Assembly (NCBI GenBank): GCA_028551475.1
Contig: CM052358.1
Span: 21,168,853-21,232,852 of the forward strand
Direction: 5' to 3'
Length of the DNA stretch: 64,000 nt
Origin: Casuarina equisetifolia
Lineage: Eukaryota > Streptophyta > Magnoliopsida > Fagales > Casuarinaceae
In this document: positions 33,901-45,905 of the stretch, piece by piece
How positions within the stretch are numbered: position 1 is the stretch's first letter
Layout of the letters: every line of letters begins with the position of its first letter
Notes under the pieces: generated by a model
What the model was told of the DNA's origin: nothing
The model's database searches: none
The model's input: the letters and a program-made list of their open reading frames with translations, nothing else
Made by a program: the position numbers and the translations under genes

Positions 33901-36414
33901 AGTAGATTGTGGCATCTAAAGGATATTATCCATCCCTAAACAACAAATCTGTAAGTGATTCTATATTAGCTTTCACATTACTATTTTTTTTCCCTATTCA
34001 TAGTTTATTTTACTTTTTTTCTTTTCATAATTTGTTTTATGCTATAATAACTTTGTTTTTGTTTTTTATTTTTTTAACTTTGTAAGGCACTAATGCAATT
34101 GAAGGAATTATCTTAGAATATGTTTTAGGAAAGTGTCAAAAATTAAGTTTAGGAGGATTGTCCAAACTCAAGTCATTAAGACTACTTGTGATAAGACACA
34201 AGGAAAATTGCTTGGATGACACAGATGGTCTACAAACACTGGAATGGCATGGACATTAATTGAAATTTGTGTTGAGTAATGAGTTATTTGTTCTAGAGTG
34301 GTGGGAATACCCTTTTTCATCATTGCCAAGAAACTTCAAACCAAATAATCTTTTTATGTTTAGAATGCCATTTAGTTGCATCAAACAACTATGGCGTAAA
34401 GGAGAGGTAGGATTGAGGCCTATAAGTAATATTTTTCATTTCCTTTTTATGTTCTCCTTTTCTCATTATATTTAATTTGTCTATTACAGAGTTTCGAGAA
34501 ATTATGATACATTGACCTTCAGAATTCTCAATATTTGATGGAGACACCAGATTTGAGTGGAGCCCCAAACGTTGAGGAATTAAATCTTTCATCTTGTACA
34601 AGTTTGTCAAGGATTTGTCCATCTATTGGGAAACTCAAACGACTTGTATGTTTGAGACTACAAGAATGCGAAAGTCTTGAGAGACTTCCCAAGGAGATTC
34701 GCTTCGAATCTCTTAAAGGTATTGATCTTTTTGGTTGTTCAAGGTTTGTGGAGTTTCCAGAGACTCTGGGCAACATGACTTCTTTACAATGCCTTGGTTT
34801 GGGTAGCACTGCCGTTGAAAAGTTACCATCATCATTGATGATTGAGGGTTTTATTGAATCATCGTGGTTGTAGTATGATCCGATTTTGGTTTAGCAACGT
34901 CTATTGTTTTTTTTTCCTTTCTTTCTTCTTTGTCATCTCTTCACTTTCTTGATATATCTGTTTGTGGGATTCCAAAGTATGTCGAAATGTCTAGAGGTGA
35001 TGCTGAAATTGTTGAAGAATTCACTCGTGGGCCGGTTGACCCACGTCCTCATGCATTTTCATTCTCTAATTGGTCCAGAGGTTTAGGCTCTTTGGTGAAT
35101 TTAAATTTGAGTTATTTGAATTTGTCAGACGGAGTATTACCAAGTGATATTAGGTGTATGTCCTCACTTAGATATGTAGATATCTCAGGAAATAAATTTA
35201 CTAAAATACCTGTATGTGTCTATCAACTTTCCAACCTTAGAACACTTGTAGTTTGTTATTGTCAACACCTTCAGTCATTGTCAATGCCTCTGATGTCAAG
35301 TTCAAGCTCTCTATCATACCCTACTGAACTTTTTCTACTTCTAGGTCACTGTAATTTACTAAATGGAGCGATCCCCAATGATCTTGGTTATTTATCATTG
35401 GCTAGATTTTTAAGTTTAAAGGGGAACAAATTTACAATATTGCCAGAAAGCTTATGTCAAATCCCTAATCTTGTGTCGCTCAATTTGGATGATTGTAAAT
35501 GGCTTCAAGGTTTGCCAAAACTCCCATTAAGTTTGAAGTGGCTATCTGCACATAATTGTCCATCACTGAATATTCATAATTGCCAAGCGGACTTGGTGAC
35601 TCCAAGAGCACAAATGGCGTGTGTTTGGTTTTCTATGGCCACCAATAAAAGTTATGATGTCACACCTTACAAGATTGTGCAAATTCTCCCAGTATTTTCT
35701 CAAGTAAGTCGTTTGCTCGTGTATAACATGTGTTGTTATGAGAAACAGAAGTTACTATTGTGTAATTACTCAATTGTATTGCAAGTAACGTCTTTCTCTC
35801 TATCTCTCTCTGTTTCTTTTTTTTTTTTTTTTTTAATGTATCTTGAAAAGGTACCCTATACTGAAGTTGGGAGAAGATACGCATTATCATGGGGGTCTAC
35901 ACTGGATCTGAAATCCCCTGGTGGTTCAACAAGAGAAGCATCAGTTTCTTTGGAGCATTTCATAACCATGTAGATATAGATTTTGAGGACTGGAAAAGGA
36001 TATGCTTTGTTTGTTGTTTATGAAGTTCATGGGCATGGGAATTTAAATTGTAGAGCATTTGGAGGTAGAAATCATACGTTTCCCAGGTTTGTTTGTCGAG
36101 TGCAAGCTGATGGTATTAGTCTAAAAGAGCCCTTGACCCTCAGTGTCCCTGAAGTCCCTTCTGTTAGTCGTAATGGACTTTGGGTGTACTTACCAGCTCG
36201 TCTTTTCAGGAAGTGGTGGATGTATATTCAGCCGAAATGCGACCTTGGCTTGTCAATTGCAACAAGTACTTTGAATGTGGAGATTAAAGAGTGTGCAGGG
36301 CGTCTAATACATAAGGATGATGTTTCGGAGTTCTTTGATGTTCTTGGTGACATTACTCCACCTGGTTTAGATCTGAAAGGAGTTGAGGAATTTAAATTTT
36401 GCTTGCAGCTCTAA
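32233..36414 (+). pseudogene. TNL-B: full-length TIR-NBS-LRR locus with premature stops
   Basis: Five exons, the usual TNL layout: TIR 32233-32741, NB-ARC 32868-33950, linker/first LRR 34087-34406, LRR 34490-35703, C-JID 35851-36414. After the intact TIR-NBS part there are in-frame stops: TGA 33898-33900, TAA about 33937, TAA 34258-34260, TGA about 34501 and TAG 34871-34873. The LRR part reads EELNLSSCTSLSRICPSIGK, then SLKGIDLFGCSRFVEFPETL, and, after a T-rich insert at about 34905-34930, a long open LRR frame. In the C-JID exon a one-base loss near 35912 and a gain near 35996 cancel, but a TAG (35971-35973) lies between. A full receptor is therefore not encoded. Introns keep GT/AG. Confidence 0.88.
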
Positions 36415-37366
36415 TGCTGTGTTTGATTGGAAGGATGAAGTGGTATGACTAGCATACAAAGATGGTTTTTGATTGAGTCAGTGAAGTATTATTGATAACA
36501 CAAGTGATGCCACAAGATTGAGTTAGTCAAACAATATATTGCTATTTCGTCCCTCTCTTTTTATTTCAATGTCAATATTATTTTATTGGTAGCTCTTCAG
36601 TATTAACAAAGCCCGTTTTTATTGCAAGCAAGCTCCCAAGCTCTGCTTTTCAGGCTGGAACTCCAAGCAGCCTGCAAAAATCTGCTTTCTGCACCACATT
36701 GCCTACTTACTGCAGTTAGTTTTAATTATTTTGAAAATATTAAAGAGGAATGTCTTAATATTTCCTTGGGATAAGGTTTTTTACTTTATAAGTTCCTAAA
36801 AATTACCTTCATTCTTTGCTCACAATACATTAGTATCATTTAATTATACCAATAATCTTGATTTCATTTGTTGATTTTTGTCTCAATTTTATTTGAGGAA
36901 TAATTTTATAAAAGTCAAAGGAACTAGTTCATCGTTTTAGTTGATGCCATCTAGATTAATATAATAAACTTATCGGATTTATAAAAAATTTCCTTGTTTA
37001 GTAAAGCTGCCAATGGCAGTTGACCCACCAGACATTAAATTGAAACTAACTGATCGAAGCAATTGAGCAAACGTCTCTGTTTTATAGCGCGACCGCTTCT
37101 TCCCACCAGCGATTAAATTGCGGAGAACCTTGCTTCTCGGAGCAAGCTGCAAAGTTCTGCTACAATACTACATTAAGCAGAACATAGAAGTTTGGCAATG
37201 GAAACTAGAACCTAGAACCTTGTTCACGTCATTAAAGCTATCAAAACAGAGAACAGATTGAAACTGCAACTTGCACCAGCAACTACGAACAAGTAAATGG
37301 AACTAGTAATCATGTTGGGACCTGCAGTGGGAAGACCTGCAGAATATCAGGTGAAACAGCCATTCA
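36415..37366. repeat. 3' flank of TNL-B, duplicate of 2290-3240
   Basis: No gene is seen. It aligns with the TNL-A 3' flank (AAACAATATATTGCTATTTCGT, shortened to the shared core, GCAAGCAAGC, TTTTGAAAATATTAAA, and CCTGCAGAAT near 37340/3220). Recombination or transcription-end signals are not obvious. Confidence 0.7.
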
Positions 37367-37735
37367 AAAATTCCAGGTTGCAGTCGTTGTCATCTCAAAG
37401 AATTTTTCCTTTTCAAGTTGGTGTTCGAGGAAAATGACGCAGATCGTTGAGTGCATGAGAGAGGGACGATTGACCGTTCTGCTTGTTTTCTAAGACGTGC
37501 ATCCATCTAATGAGTGAAAATAGAAGAGAAGTTTGGAAGAAATATTCAATGAACACATCTAAGATGTGTTTTGTTGAAGCTTCCGCTCCAAATGCAGACA
37601 ACAAGGAGTTTGACGAAAATTCAGTGAGATCGTGGAGAGCTGCAGCGAAGGAAGTTGGCAATCTCTCCTCTTTCGTTCTCGACTGCGATCTGAGATTTTG
37701 GGTGACTGTACAAGCACTTAAGCAAAAGTAGAAAA
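37367..37735 (+). pseudogene. TIR-domain relic B
   Basis: It aligns with TIR relic A. The frame near 37373 reads VAVVVISKNFSFSSWC, followed by MTQIVECMREGRLTVLLVF and a stop, so WCLxEL and its catalytic glutamate are lost. After a shift, 37565-37680 reads FVEASAPNADN and SVRSWRAAAKEVGNLSSF. The N-terminal TIR half present in relic A is missing. About 130 bases of matching flank follow, up to the copia C insertion at 37867. Confidence 0.78.
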
Positions 37736-37866
37736 AACCGTGCATTGATGCAATTGTGGAAGAAGAAGAGGATGGAACTCTGTCAGTGCTCGGGATATAT
37801 TGCGTTACTCACAAGGGTGTTTAGTGGAGGCTGATTTTCAGTCTTAGAGGTTTAGCAAATGTTAGG

Positions 37867-38317
37867 TGTTAAAATCAAATTCTTGCCACGTCACCCACGT
37901 TAGATTTCCTGATTCTTTATCAAATAAACATTCCAAGAATAATATCTGCACCAACTATAGAATAAATAAGATGATGTCATATTCAAAGTTCAAATCAATT
38001 TCTATACCATAAATTTAAAGTTGGAATATCATCCTAATATTTTCAAACTAGGATAATTTTGAATTTCTATTTTCAAATGTCTTATTAAATTATAATAGTC
38101 TACTATTATTTATGTAATTATTTTCTTTCTTAGGTTAGAGATTTTATTCATCATTATAAATAAGGTCTAGTCTTGTACATACCATTATCGAATTCTAAAC
38201 ATTTGTTCTCATATTGTGTTGTTATCTTTATTCAAGGATATTACTTTGATTTAAGAGTTCTTGTATGAAATTTAATTATTTTTTAGAATTAATCTTTTTT
38301 ACTTGGTATCATCCGCC
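37867..38317 (+). repeat. Copia C 5' LTR and primer site
   Basis: It starts TGTTAAAATC and ends near TTTTTTACT, followed by TGGTATCA, the tRNA-iMet primer-site core. It matches the 3' LTR over long runs such as CAATTTCTATACCATAAATT. Confidence 0.9.
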
Positions 38318-38329
38318 AATGGCATACAC

Positions 38330-39400
38330 TCTTCTGTTTATTTTCAATCCTACTCTTGAAATGGCCGCCTAAAACAATCACATTCATGTTGCCACACATG
38401 TCTTACCTTTACATGCACCTAGCAACCTAGTTGTCCCTATCATTAAGGTTCGCCTCAAAGGCAATAACTTTTTGGTTTAGAAAGTGCATATCAAATCATA
38501 TTTGTGTCCTTATGACCTTTTGAGTATACTAGATGGCTCATACCCATGTCCATTCGAGTATATCATAGACACTACAAATGATGGGACCATTGTACACAAC
38601 TCTAATCCTACTTACCAAGATTGGCTTGTTTAGGACTAAACTGCCCAAGGCTGGATACTAAATACTAGCAATGACAACATTGTGACCATTGTTGCCAAAT
38701 ACCCCACCTTCACCAAGATCCGAATTGCTATTGTAATTGAGTTCCATTCCCACAACACAGCTCATGCCTCTGCTCTTAGACTTTGCCTACAAGCCATTAA
38801 CAAAGGACATCATTCTATAATTGATTTCATGCAAGAACTCAATGCTATTATTGACTAGCTACATCTCACAGGCAAAAATGTATCAAATAATGAATATCCA
38901 ACACACATTTTTCGACGCCTTGAGAACCCATTTGCACCGTTTATCACAACTATCTTAGTACACACAAGGAATGCATCTTTAACCTATGAAGACCTACACA
39001 ACTTGCTATTGAACCATGAGGCCTAGCTTGAACTAGCAAAATAGAGCCTCCCAACCACCACCTCCTCCTTGGATGCTACCGCCACTAACTCACAAGCCAA
39101 CAACGCTACCTCAGTCATTGGATCTATGATGAATAACACCATTGCTTGCTCCTTTAGCCACCGGGGATGCAACCTGCACCTAATGCCCATCACCAACTCC
39201 AACTACTAGTATCTCCATGCCTTTAACGGTCTCCGATGGCAAATTTAGTGCCAAATCTACCTAAAAAAAGGCCACCCTGCCTGTTAGTGTTAGTACAAGT
39301 ATACCTATTCTAACTCCACGCAACTTGGTACAAACAACCATACCGTAAGCTCCATTTCATGCCTGTAACATCCTGAGGCAAACACCATTATTCATGGCCC
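38330..39400 (+). pseudogene. Copia C gag relic
   Basis: A copia gag in one main frame with scattered stops: VRLKGNNFLV, a stop, KVHIKSYLCPYDLLSILDGS, then IIDFMQELNAIID, a stop, LHLTGKNVSNNEYPTHIFRR and LTYEDLHNLLLNHEA (38450-39030). A degraded zinc-knuckle region lies at about 39240-39290. Several stops stand where copia gags have tryptophan. Particle-forming capacity is lost. Confidence 0.78.
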
Positions 39401-42400
39401 CCCAAGCCCAAATCATTTGGCCTAACTTAAACATGAATGGTTCCCTAACTCTAGGGGCCACAAACCACATTACTTTTGACCTTTATGGGCTTGAGAACAT
39501 ATTCAACTATAATGGGGACTAAGAAGTCACTATTAAAGATAGAGTGGGCCTTTCTATAATTCATATTGGTAACATTCATTCTAACAAAATTTATATTTAT
39601 CCAATATTTTAATTGTTCTACACATAAAAAAGAAATTACTTTCTATTTCCAAATTTACAAAGGACAATGATTGTGCAATTTTATTTTATCCTAATTTTTG
39701 TGTGGTATAGAGTTTAAGAATGGGGAAAATTCTACTTCACATACCAATTAATCGTGGGTTATACCAACTTAATTTGAAGCCTCCATAGTATAATCCTATG
39801 ACCTATTTTGCAATAGCAAATGATGTTACTAGTTGGCACTATTGTTTAGATCATACAAATTTTGACAATGTAATAAAGTTGTTAAGAATAAGTGATATTC
39901 TATTTCATGGCAAAATTTTGTCTTCTTGTAACTCTTGTTGGGTTTCTAAAAGCATACGTCAGGTCCATCCCCTAACCAATCACATGGCTAAGGCCCCTTT
40001 AGATTTAATACACTTTGACATTTAGAGGCCTACCCTAATTTCTTCATCCTCTGTTAATCAATATTATATTTGCTTTATTGACAATTACTTAAAATTTACA
40101 TGGTATTATTCAATGCAATCTAGGGATGATTTTTTAAATATCTTTAACAAATTTTGCATGTTCATTGAAAATCAATTACAACCCATAATTAAAAGTATTC
40201 AATGTGATGGTGTTAAAGAATTTCTTTCCTAATCTTTCAAAAAGATTCTTGTCCACAAAGGAATATCTAACAAGATCTCTACGTCATATTCCCTATATCA
40301 AAATGGGTTTGCTGAGCGTAAACGTAGACACATTATAGAATTTAAGCTTTCAATGCTCTACCAAGCCTATGTACCACTCAAATATTGGGACTACACATTT
40401 GAAATAGCAATCCATATTGTAAATAGACTACCAAGTCCTATAATACAAAATAAGTCACTATAGGAAAAACTACATAATACTTTTCCTACAATCTCCCATT
40501 TTAAAATCTTTGGATGTTTGGTTTACCATTATTTACATCCATATTCAAAACATAAATCAGAAAAATGTTCCACACCATTTTCTTTTCTAGGATATCCTAC
40601 AGGATATAAAGGTTATTGATGTCTTTGCCTATTTACAAACAAATTATATATTGTTTCCAAGTCCTCCTTTGATAACCATCAATTTCTGTTTCTTCAAACA
40701 TAAATTATTCATAATTCCTCACCATTTTTAACATCTTATACATACCCTCATTTTTTTCCCTTATGATGTTTTGTAATCATTCTAATATACAAGAACATTT
40801 AAATACCACATCTAATGCGACATTGAACACATTAACATCTCACAATCAAATTTACCACCTCCTCTACCCACTACAACTCAACCACCTCTTACTCATTCTA
40901 TGACCATATGGTTATAAAGAGGTAAAATTCCATGTCACACCTTAATGCGATGGCATACCTATGCCTTAACTAATTTTATACATCTGTACATTAAACCATA
41001 AAATTTTACAAAAGGCTCTAAAGATTCCAATTGGCAAAAGGTCATGGCTAACAAATATACCTTTTTAATGAAAAATCAAACATAGGAATTGGTTCCTCCC
41101 CCACCTCACATTAAACCTATTGGATGCAAATGAGTTTATAAGATTAAATTGCACTTTGATGGTTTTCTTGAATGATACAAGGCATGTTTAATTGTCAAAA
41201 GCTTTCATTAATGCTTTAGCCTAGACTATACTGACACCTTCCATCTCATTGCCAAACACATTACAGTTTGGACTATCATCTCTCTTGCATACATGCACAG
41301 ATTGACCATTAAACAATTTAATGTTAAAAATGCATTCCTTCATGGTAATTTAGATGAAGTATACATGTTCTAACCATCGGGTTTTATTGACTTTACTTAT
41401 CTACACTTTATTTGTCGCCTAAAAAAATCTTTATATCGACTTAAACAAGCCATACGAGCTTGGAATCATAAACTTGGCACTTTTCTCCAACAAATTGGTT
41501 TTTCTCCTTCTAAGGCAAACTCTTTCTTATTTATTTTACAAAAACCCAATTACAACATCTTTATTTTAATCTATGTTGATGATATTATTTTTATAGGTAG
41601 TAAAGATGTCCCCCTTATTATATCTTATCTCAACTACAAAATGAATTTGATATTAAAGATCTTGGTGATTTACATTATTTTCTAGGCATTAAAGCTTAAC
41701 ATACCAACACTAGCTTTTTACTGCACCAAACAAAATTTACACATGATATTCTCCAATGTATGAAAATATTTCGTGCATTCAATATCACCATCCTATGTGT
41801 TGTGTCTCACCCACTATCTCTTAATGATTGTGAACCATATCCTGATCCCACTCATTATCATAGCATCATGGGATCTCTTCAATATTTAATAATTACTAGA
41901 CCTGACATATTATATGATCATATGTAGTAAACACTATATGTCAATTTATGCATGCCTCGACAATTGTTCATTGGACCTTTGTCAAATGCATCTTGTGATT
42001 TCTCGCTAACACTCCTCACTATGGCATCTAATTTATAAAAGCCACTGTTGATTCTTTTAATGCTTATTTTGATGCAGGTTGGGCTGGTGATCGTGATGAT
42101 CATCATTCTACAGGTGGTTACCATATTTTCCTTGGTCTAAATCTTATTTTTTGGCATTCTTGTAAGCAAAAGATTATTGCTCACTCTAGTTTTGAAGCTG
42201 AATTCAAAAGTCTTACGGATACTACTATTGGTCTCATATGGATTAAAGCACTACTCCAAGATCTTTATGTTCTACTCTTAAAACCAATAGTCAATTGGTG
42301 TGACAACTTTTCAACTCCACATCTCTCCACTAATTTTATCTTTCACTTTCTCACAAAGCATGTCAAAATTGATTTTTATTTTATTTGGGAATGAGTCAAG

Positions 42401-42520
42401 ATAAAGAAACTCTTTGTCCATTTTATCTTCTCCATGGATCAACATTCTTACAAAGGGCCTTTCCTTTACACATTTCAAACTACTACAAGACAAGTTGATT
42501 GTTTGCACCAACCAATCAAC
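39400..42520 (+). pseudogene. Copia C pol relic
   Basis: Protease-like sequence (about 39400-39600) is followed by a GAG-pre-integrase at 39798-40025 (SWHYCLDHTNFDNVIKLL, CNSCWVSKSIRQ). Integrase fragments run to about 40620. Reverse transcriptase spans about 41020-41700, with AFLHGNLDEVYMF, RLKKSLYRLKQAIRAWNHKL and an intact YVDD box (41572-41583). RNase H spans about 41890-42500 (AYFDAGWAGDRDDHHSTGGY, SSFEAEFKSL, FHFLTKHVKID). Stops and frameshifts occur in every domain, so it is inactive. Domain order is textbook copia. Confidence 0.85.
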
Positions 42521-42528
42521 TTACGGGA

Positions 42529-42933
42529 TGTTAAAATCAAATTCTTGCCATATCACACACTTTGGATTTCTTGATTCTCCATTAAAGAAACATCCCAAGA
42601 ATAACATCCGCCACCAACTATAGAACCAATAAGATGACGCCATATTCAAAATTCAAATCAATTTCTATACCATAAATTCAAAGTTGGAATATTATCCTAA
42701 TATTTGCAAACTAGGATATTTTTGAATTTCTATTTTCAAATATCTTCCTAAATTGTAATAGTTGATTATTATTTATGTAATTATTTTCTTTTTTAGGTTA
42801 GAGATCCTGTACATACAATTATTTAATTCCAAAAATTTGTACTCATATTGTGTTGTTACTTTATCCAAGGATTTTATTTTGATTTAAGAGTTCTACCAAA
42901 TTTAATTATTTCATAGAATTAATTCTTTTAACT
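42529..42933 (+). repeat. Copia C 3' LTR
   Basis: It starts TGTTAAAATC and is 32 bases shorter than the 5' LTR because of a deletion around the TATA region (GTTAGAGATCCTGTACATAC). TTAGG follows at 42934-42938. The usual polypurine tract before it is eroded to CTTACGGGA. Confidence 0.9.
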
Positions 42934-43011
42934 TTAGGTTAATACTAACTACTAAACTCGAGGCTCACAAGCTTGCTTGGTGATAAGGTTCGGTAGCGTT
43001 GAGCTATATGT
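42934..43011. other. Duplicated host sequence between copia C and copia D
   Basis: This 78-base island matches 14390-14464 of block A (AACTCGAGG.TCACAAGCTT, GGT.TGGTAGC.TTGAG after light editing by mutation). It shows that copia C and copia D are separate insertions only about 70 host bases apart. Confidence 0.8.
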
Positions 43012-43884
43012 GATAGAGTTTTAACAAGCAAAGGGCAGTATGTGCAAAAAAGTTTAGAACAAAACGGGATGGAGCAACTATTGGTCTAAACGAGTGGCTC
43101 TTGGCCTTTGATTGAATAGACTTGCTACTTCAAAAGAGAGTACTGTTGGGAGAATTCAACAAGGTTGCATCAACCACAATGAGATCGAACACACAAATAT
43201 AAAAACACACACACCCAAACACAACAGATTTAAGAGGTTTGAAACATCATAATGTCCTACGTCCCCTGTAGTCTTTTCTCATTAGATTTTCTCATACATT
43301 CCCTTTCCTCAAATAGGTATCTCATGGATTCTCTCATCAACTTAAATCCATGAGAGGGGCATTCTTCAACAATTAGCCTCCCATGGGGACTCTCTCAATT
43401 TGCCCACTAGGTTTCTCTATACTTCTCCTATTTATAGAGAAACCCTGAAGGAATCCTAGTTGAATACTACTAGGAAAACCTACTTTCACATAAGGATAAG
43501 AATCCTACTCCAACACTACTAGGAATAAGGATAAGAATCCTAATCCAACACTACTAGAAAATCCACTATATCTAGAAGATATTTCTTAGTTCCACAATTA
43601 CATAGAGACCCCTGATTGTAATGATAATCATACCCTTTAACCTAATTATTCTACCAATCCTAACAATCTCCCCTTTGGAACAATTTAGTGCAACATCCCT
43701 GTACCTTAGGAAAGTATAGAAAATCTCTTCAAATTATCAACTACACAGCCACAATCTTTGGAAAGAGAAAGATTGGAGAAACTCTCTTCCACTTCCACAG
43801 CTATAGTCTTTGGACAGAGAAAAACTAAGGAAACTTTCTTCAATAACAATCTTTTGAAAAAGAAGATTGCAAAAAACTCTCTTC

Positions 43885-45047
43885 TGTTGGGAAAATTCAG
43901 TTTTAATAAATGCAAAACTTTTAAATTCGTTTCTTTATTTGATTTGTTCTATAAATGTTTTATTCTAAATTGAATTACAATTTGATTTGAATATAACTAA
44001 AATATTTCCTTTCTATTATGATTGATTTGATTTGCATATCATAAAGGAATATTTATGAGAGTTAATGTCATTTGAATTTTACATTTATAGCTATAACCAT
44101 TCAAATATTGTTGGAATTAATTATGGTAAGCAATAGCATATGGTTGGGTATAACAATTATGGATAAGTCATGACAAGTGTATGGCAAAAGAATCGCCACA
44201 TATTACATCAGCAAAAGTCAGGAGTGAACACGTTCCAGCACAAGAGACCGCATTATATTCAAGTTGGACCATTAAAGGAAATGACATCGTTTCATAAAGA
44301 CTCGAAAGTTCCAATTAAAGCGCAAATCTCTTCTCTCCTATTTGCCTTCCATTCCGAGGAAACCCTGGAGAAGTTAATGGCTAAAATCTTGCAATCTAGC
44401 CGTTGGATTGACAAGAAGTCTTGGGAAGAGCTTAAGGATTCGTCTATAAAGGATTTGCTTCAATTGATTTCAAAGGTACCTTTTGCAAAAGCTACATCAA
44501 GCAGCGCATCACGAATTCTAAATCACGCCACTTTGATTACTCGGTGATTTCGTTTCATACTTGCTTGTATTGAGTTCTATTGCATTGATTTTACACTATG
44601 ATCTTCATTTGATAATCTGTCCAAGTGTAAATTGATTTAGAGCTTATTATTCAAAAACTGTGATTTAGGACTTTCTTTGAAATCATACGTCTTGTGTTTG
44701 ATTGATATTATATTTGATATTGTAAGAAATATAGAATAGGAAATTTCAGGGAGAGAAACTTTTGTATTCTGGGTTTAAAGGGGATTGAGAATCCCTTGTA
44801 ATTTGGCTTATTCATAGCCGTTTTTGAGAAAGGGCTTTAGTGGGGAAACTAAAGCAGGGTGGATTAGGTGCCAACTTGTGGGCCGAACCACCTCCCAAAT
44901 TCTCGTGTGCTATTTTCCTTGGCTGTCTACTTGTTTGTTTATTTTCTTTTAATTAATTGTGATTAGACAAAAGAAATAATTAAAAAGAAAATTTGTAGCC
45001 TTTATTACCTAATTCAACCCCCTTCTTAGGTAATTAGGGACCTTTCA
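43885..45047 (+). mobile_element. Second solo-LTR family (T), copy 2, nested in element E
   Basis: Starts TGTTGGGAAAATTC and ends GGGACCTTTCA, with perfect TCTTC duplications (43880-43884, 45048-45052). It is the inverted relative of 28233-29216. A 125-codon open frame (44170-44547) runs through it, partly in the stretch missing from the other copy; it resembles nothing I know and probably is chance or leader sequence. Confidence 0.88.
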
Positions 45048-45827
45048 TCTTCAACTTCTACAGCCACAATCTTTTTGATAGAGAAAGATTGGACAAAACT
45101 CTCTTCAAAATAAGCCCGCATCAACTATGCCATCTTGCCTTTTCTTAAAACCACCTCTCTTAGGTCATACCTCCTTAAGCACTTCCATTTCAGCCTCTTC
45201 TAGGTTGCACCTCTCCTAGGCCATGTTTCTTTCCAAGCATCTACACATCATCATGGGCTTCTTCCATCTAAATGTGTCCTCCACCATGAAGCCCTCAACA
45301 AAAGTAAAAATCATGGACTTCCACAACAATTGAGATCATTCTTTAAAATCCCCAACGAAGAGTCCACCTCCTATCCAGAATTGTTGGTGCTTCTTTGGAA
45401 TCAACCGTTGGAGTCTTAATACACCTCATCTGAATATCGACAAACTTGAAAAATCCCAAATTTTTACTTCATCAATCACATCAACATAGGAGCATAACAT
45501 GCTCCCCCTCAATCAACAATTCATCAACAACTTTAACAAAGTGCTCCCCCTCAAACATCAATATCTCTACCATTCTCTGTCATCTGATGCCACAACTTGA
45601 GCCAAATGCTCAGATATAGACAGAGAGACATAGATCTGCACTTTGCAAACCTCAATCCACAACTCCAACAATGTATTCTAGTTGATCTACATCAATATCA
45701 TCCAAAATCAAACTGGATTTAGGGAAAGAGAAAATCTCACCTTAAAACACATCAATCTGCTTCTTTAATTGCATTCATCATATTCGATCTATCATCTTTG
45801 GTCCTGATCTCCCACAGTCTACGCTCA

Positions 45828-45905
45828 CCATACCACTTGTTAGAAACCAAACTTGTCTCCCATACCACTTGTTGGGATCCAAACTAGGCTCCGATACCAC
45901 TTGTT
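45828..45905 (-). repeat. Element E primer-binding site in triplicate
   Basis: Units of 32 bases at 45828-45859 and 45860-45891, then a third start at 45892 running into the LTR. Each contains ATACCACTTGTT, the LTR end plus primer site read on the opposite strand. Only the unit next to the LTR has the best match to the tRNA-iMet site (CGATACCACT); the other two have CATACCACT. Confidence 0.8.

Larger units (their letters stand above)
37867..42933 (+). mobile_element. Copia C: decayed Ty1/copia retrotransposon
   Basis: Bounded by LTRs 37867-38303 (437 bp) and 42529-42933 (405 bp), with perfect TTAGG duplications at 37862-37866 and 42934-42938. The primer site TGGTATCATCCGCC follows the 5' LTR (38304-38317). 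The 5' LTR keeps a TATA-like ATTATAAATAAGG near 38150; the 3' LTR has lost about 30 bases covering it. Internal domains run gag, protease, integrase, reverse transcriptase, RNase H in copia order, all with stops. The undisrupted site is visible in block A near 14390. Confidence 0.92.

Noticed and set aside
34930..35973. One long 347-codon frame through the TNL-B LRR exon, an intron and the last exon, which might be read as a single LRR protein
   Set aside because: The middle part (35704-35850) has typical intron sequence with a GT donor and a T-rich run before AG; the frame stays open through it by chance.
44170..44547. 125-codon open frame inside a T-family solo LTR
   Set aside because: No recognisable domain, absent from the shorter relative at 28233-29216, and located in LTR sequence.
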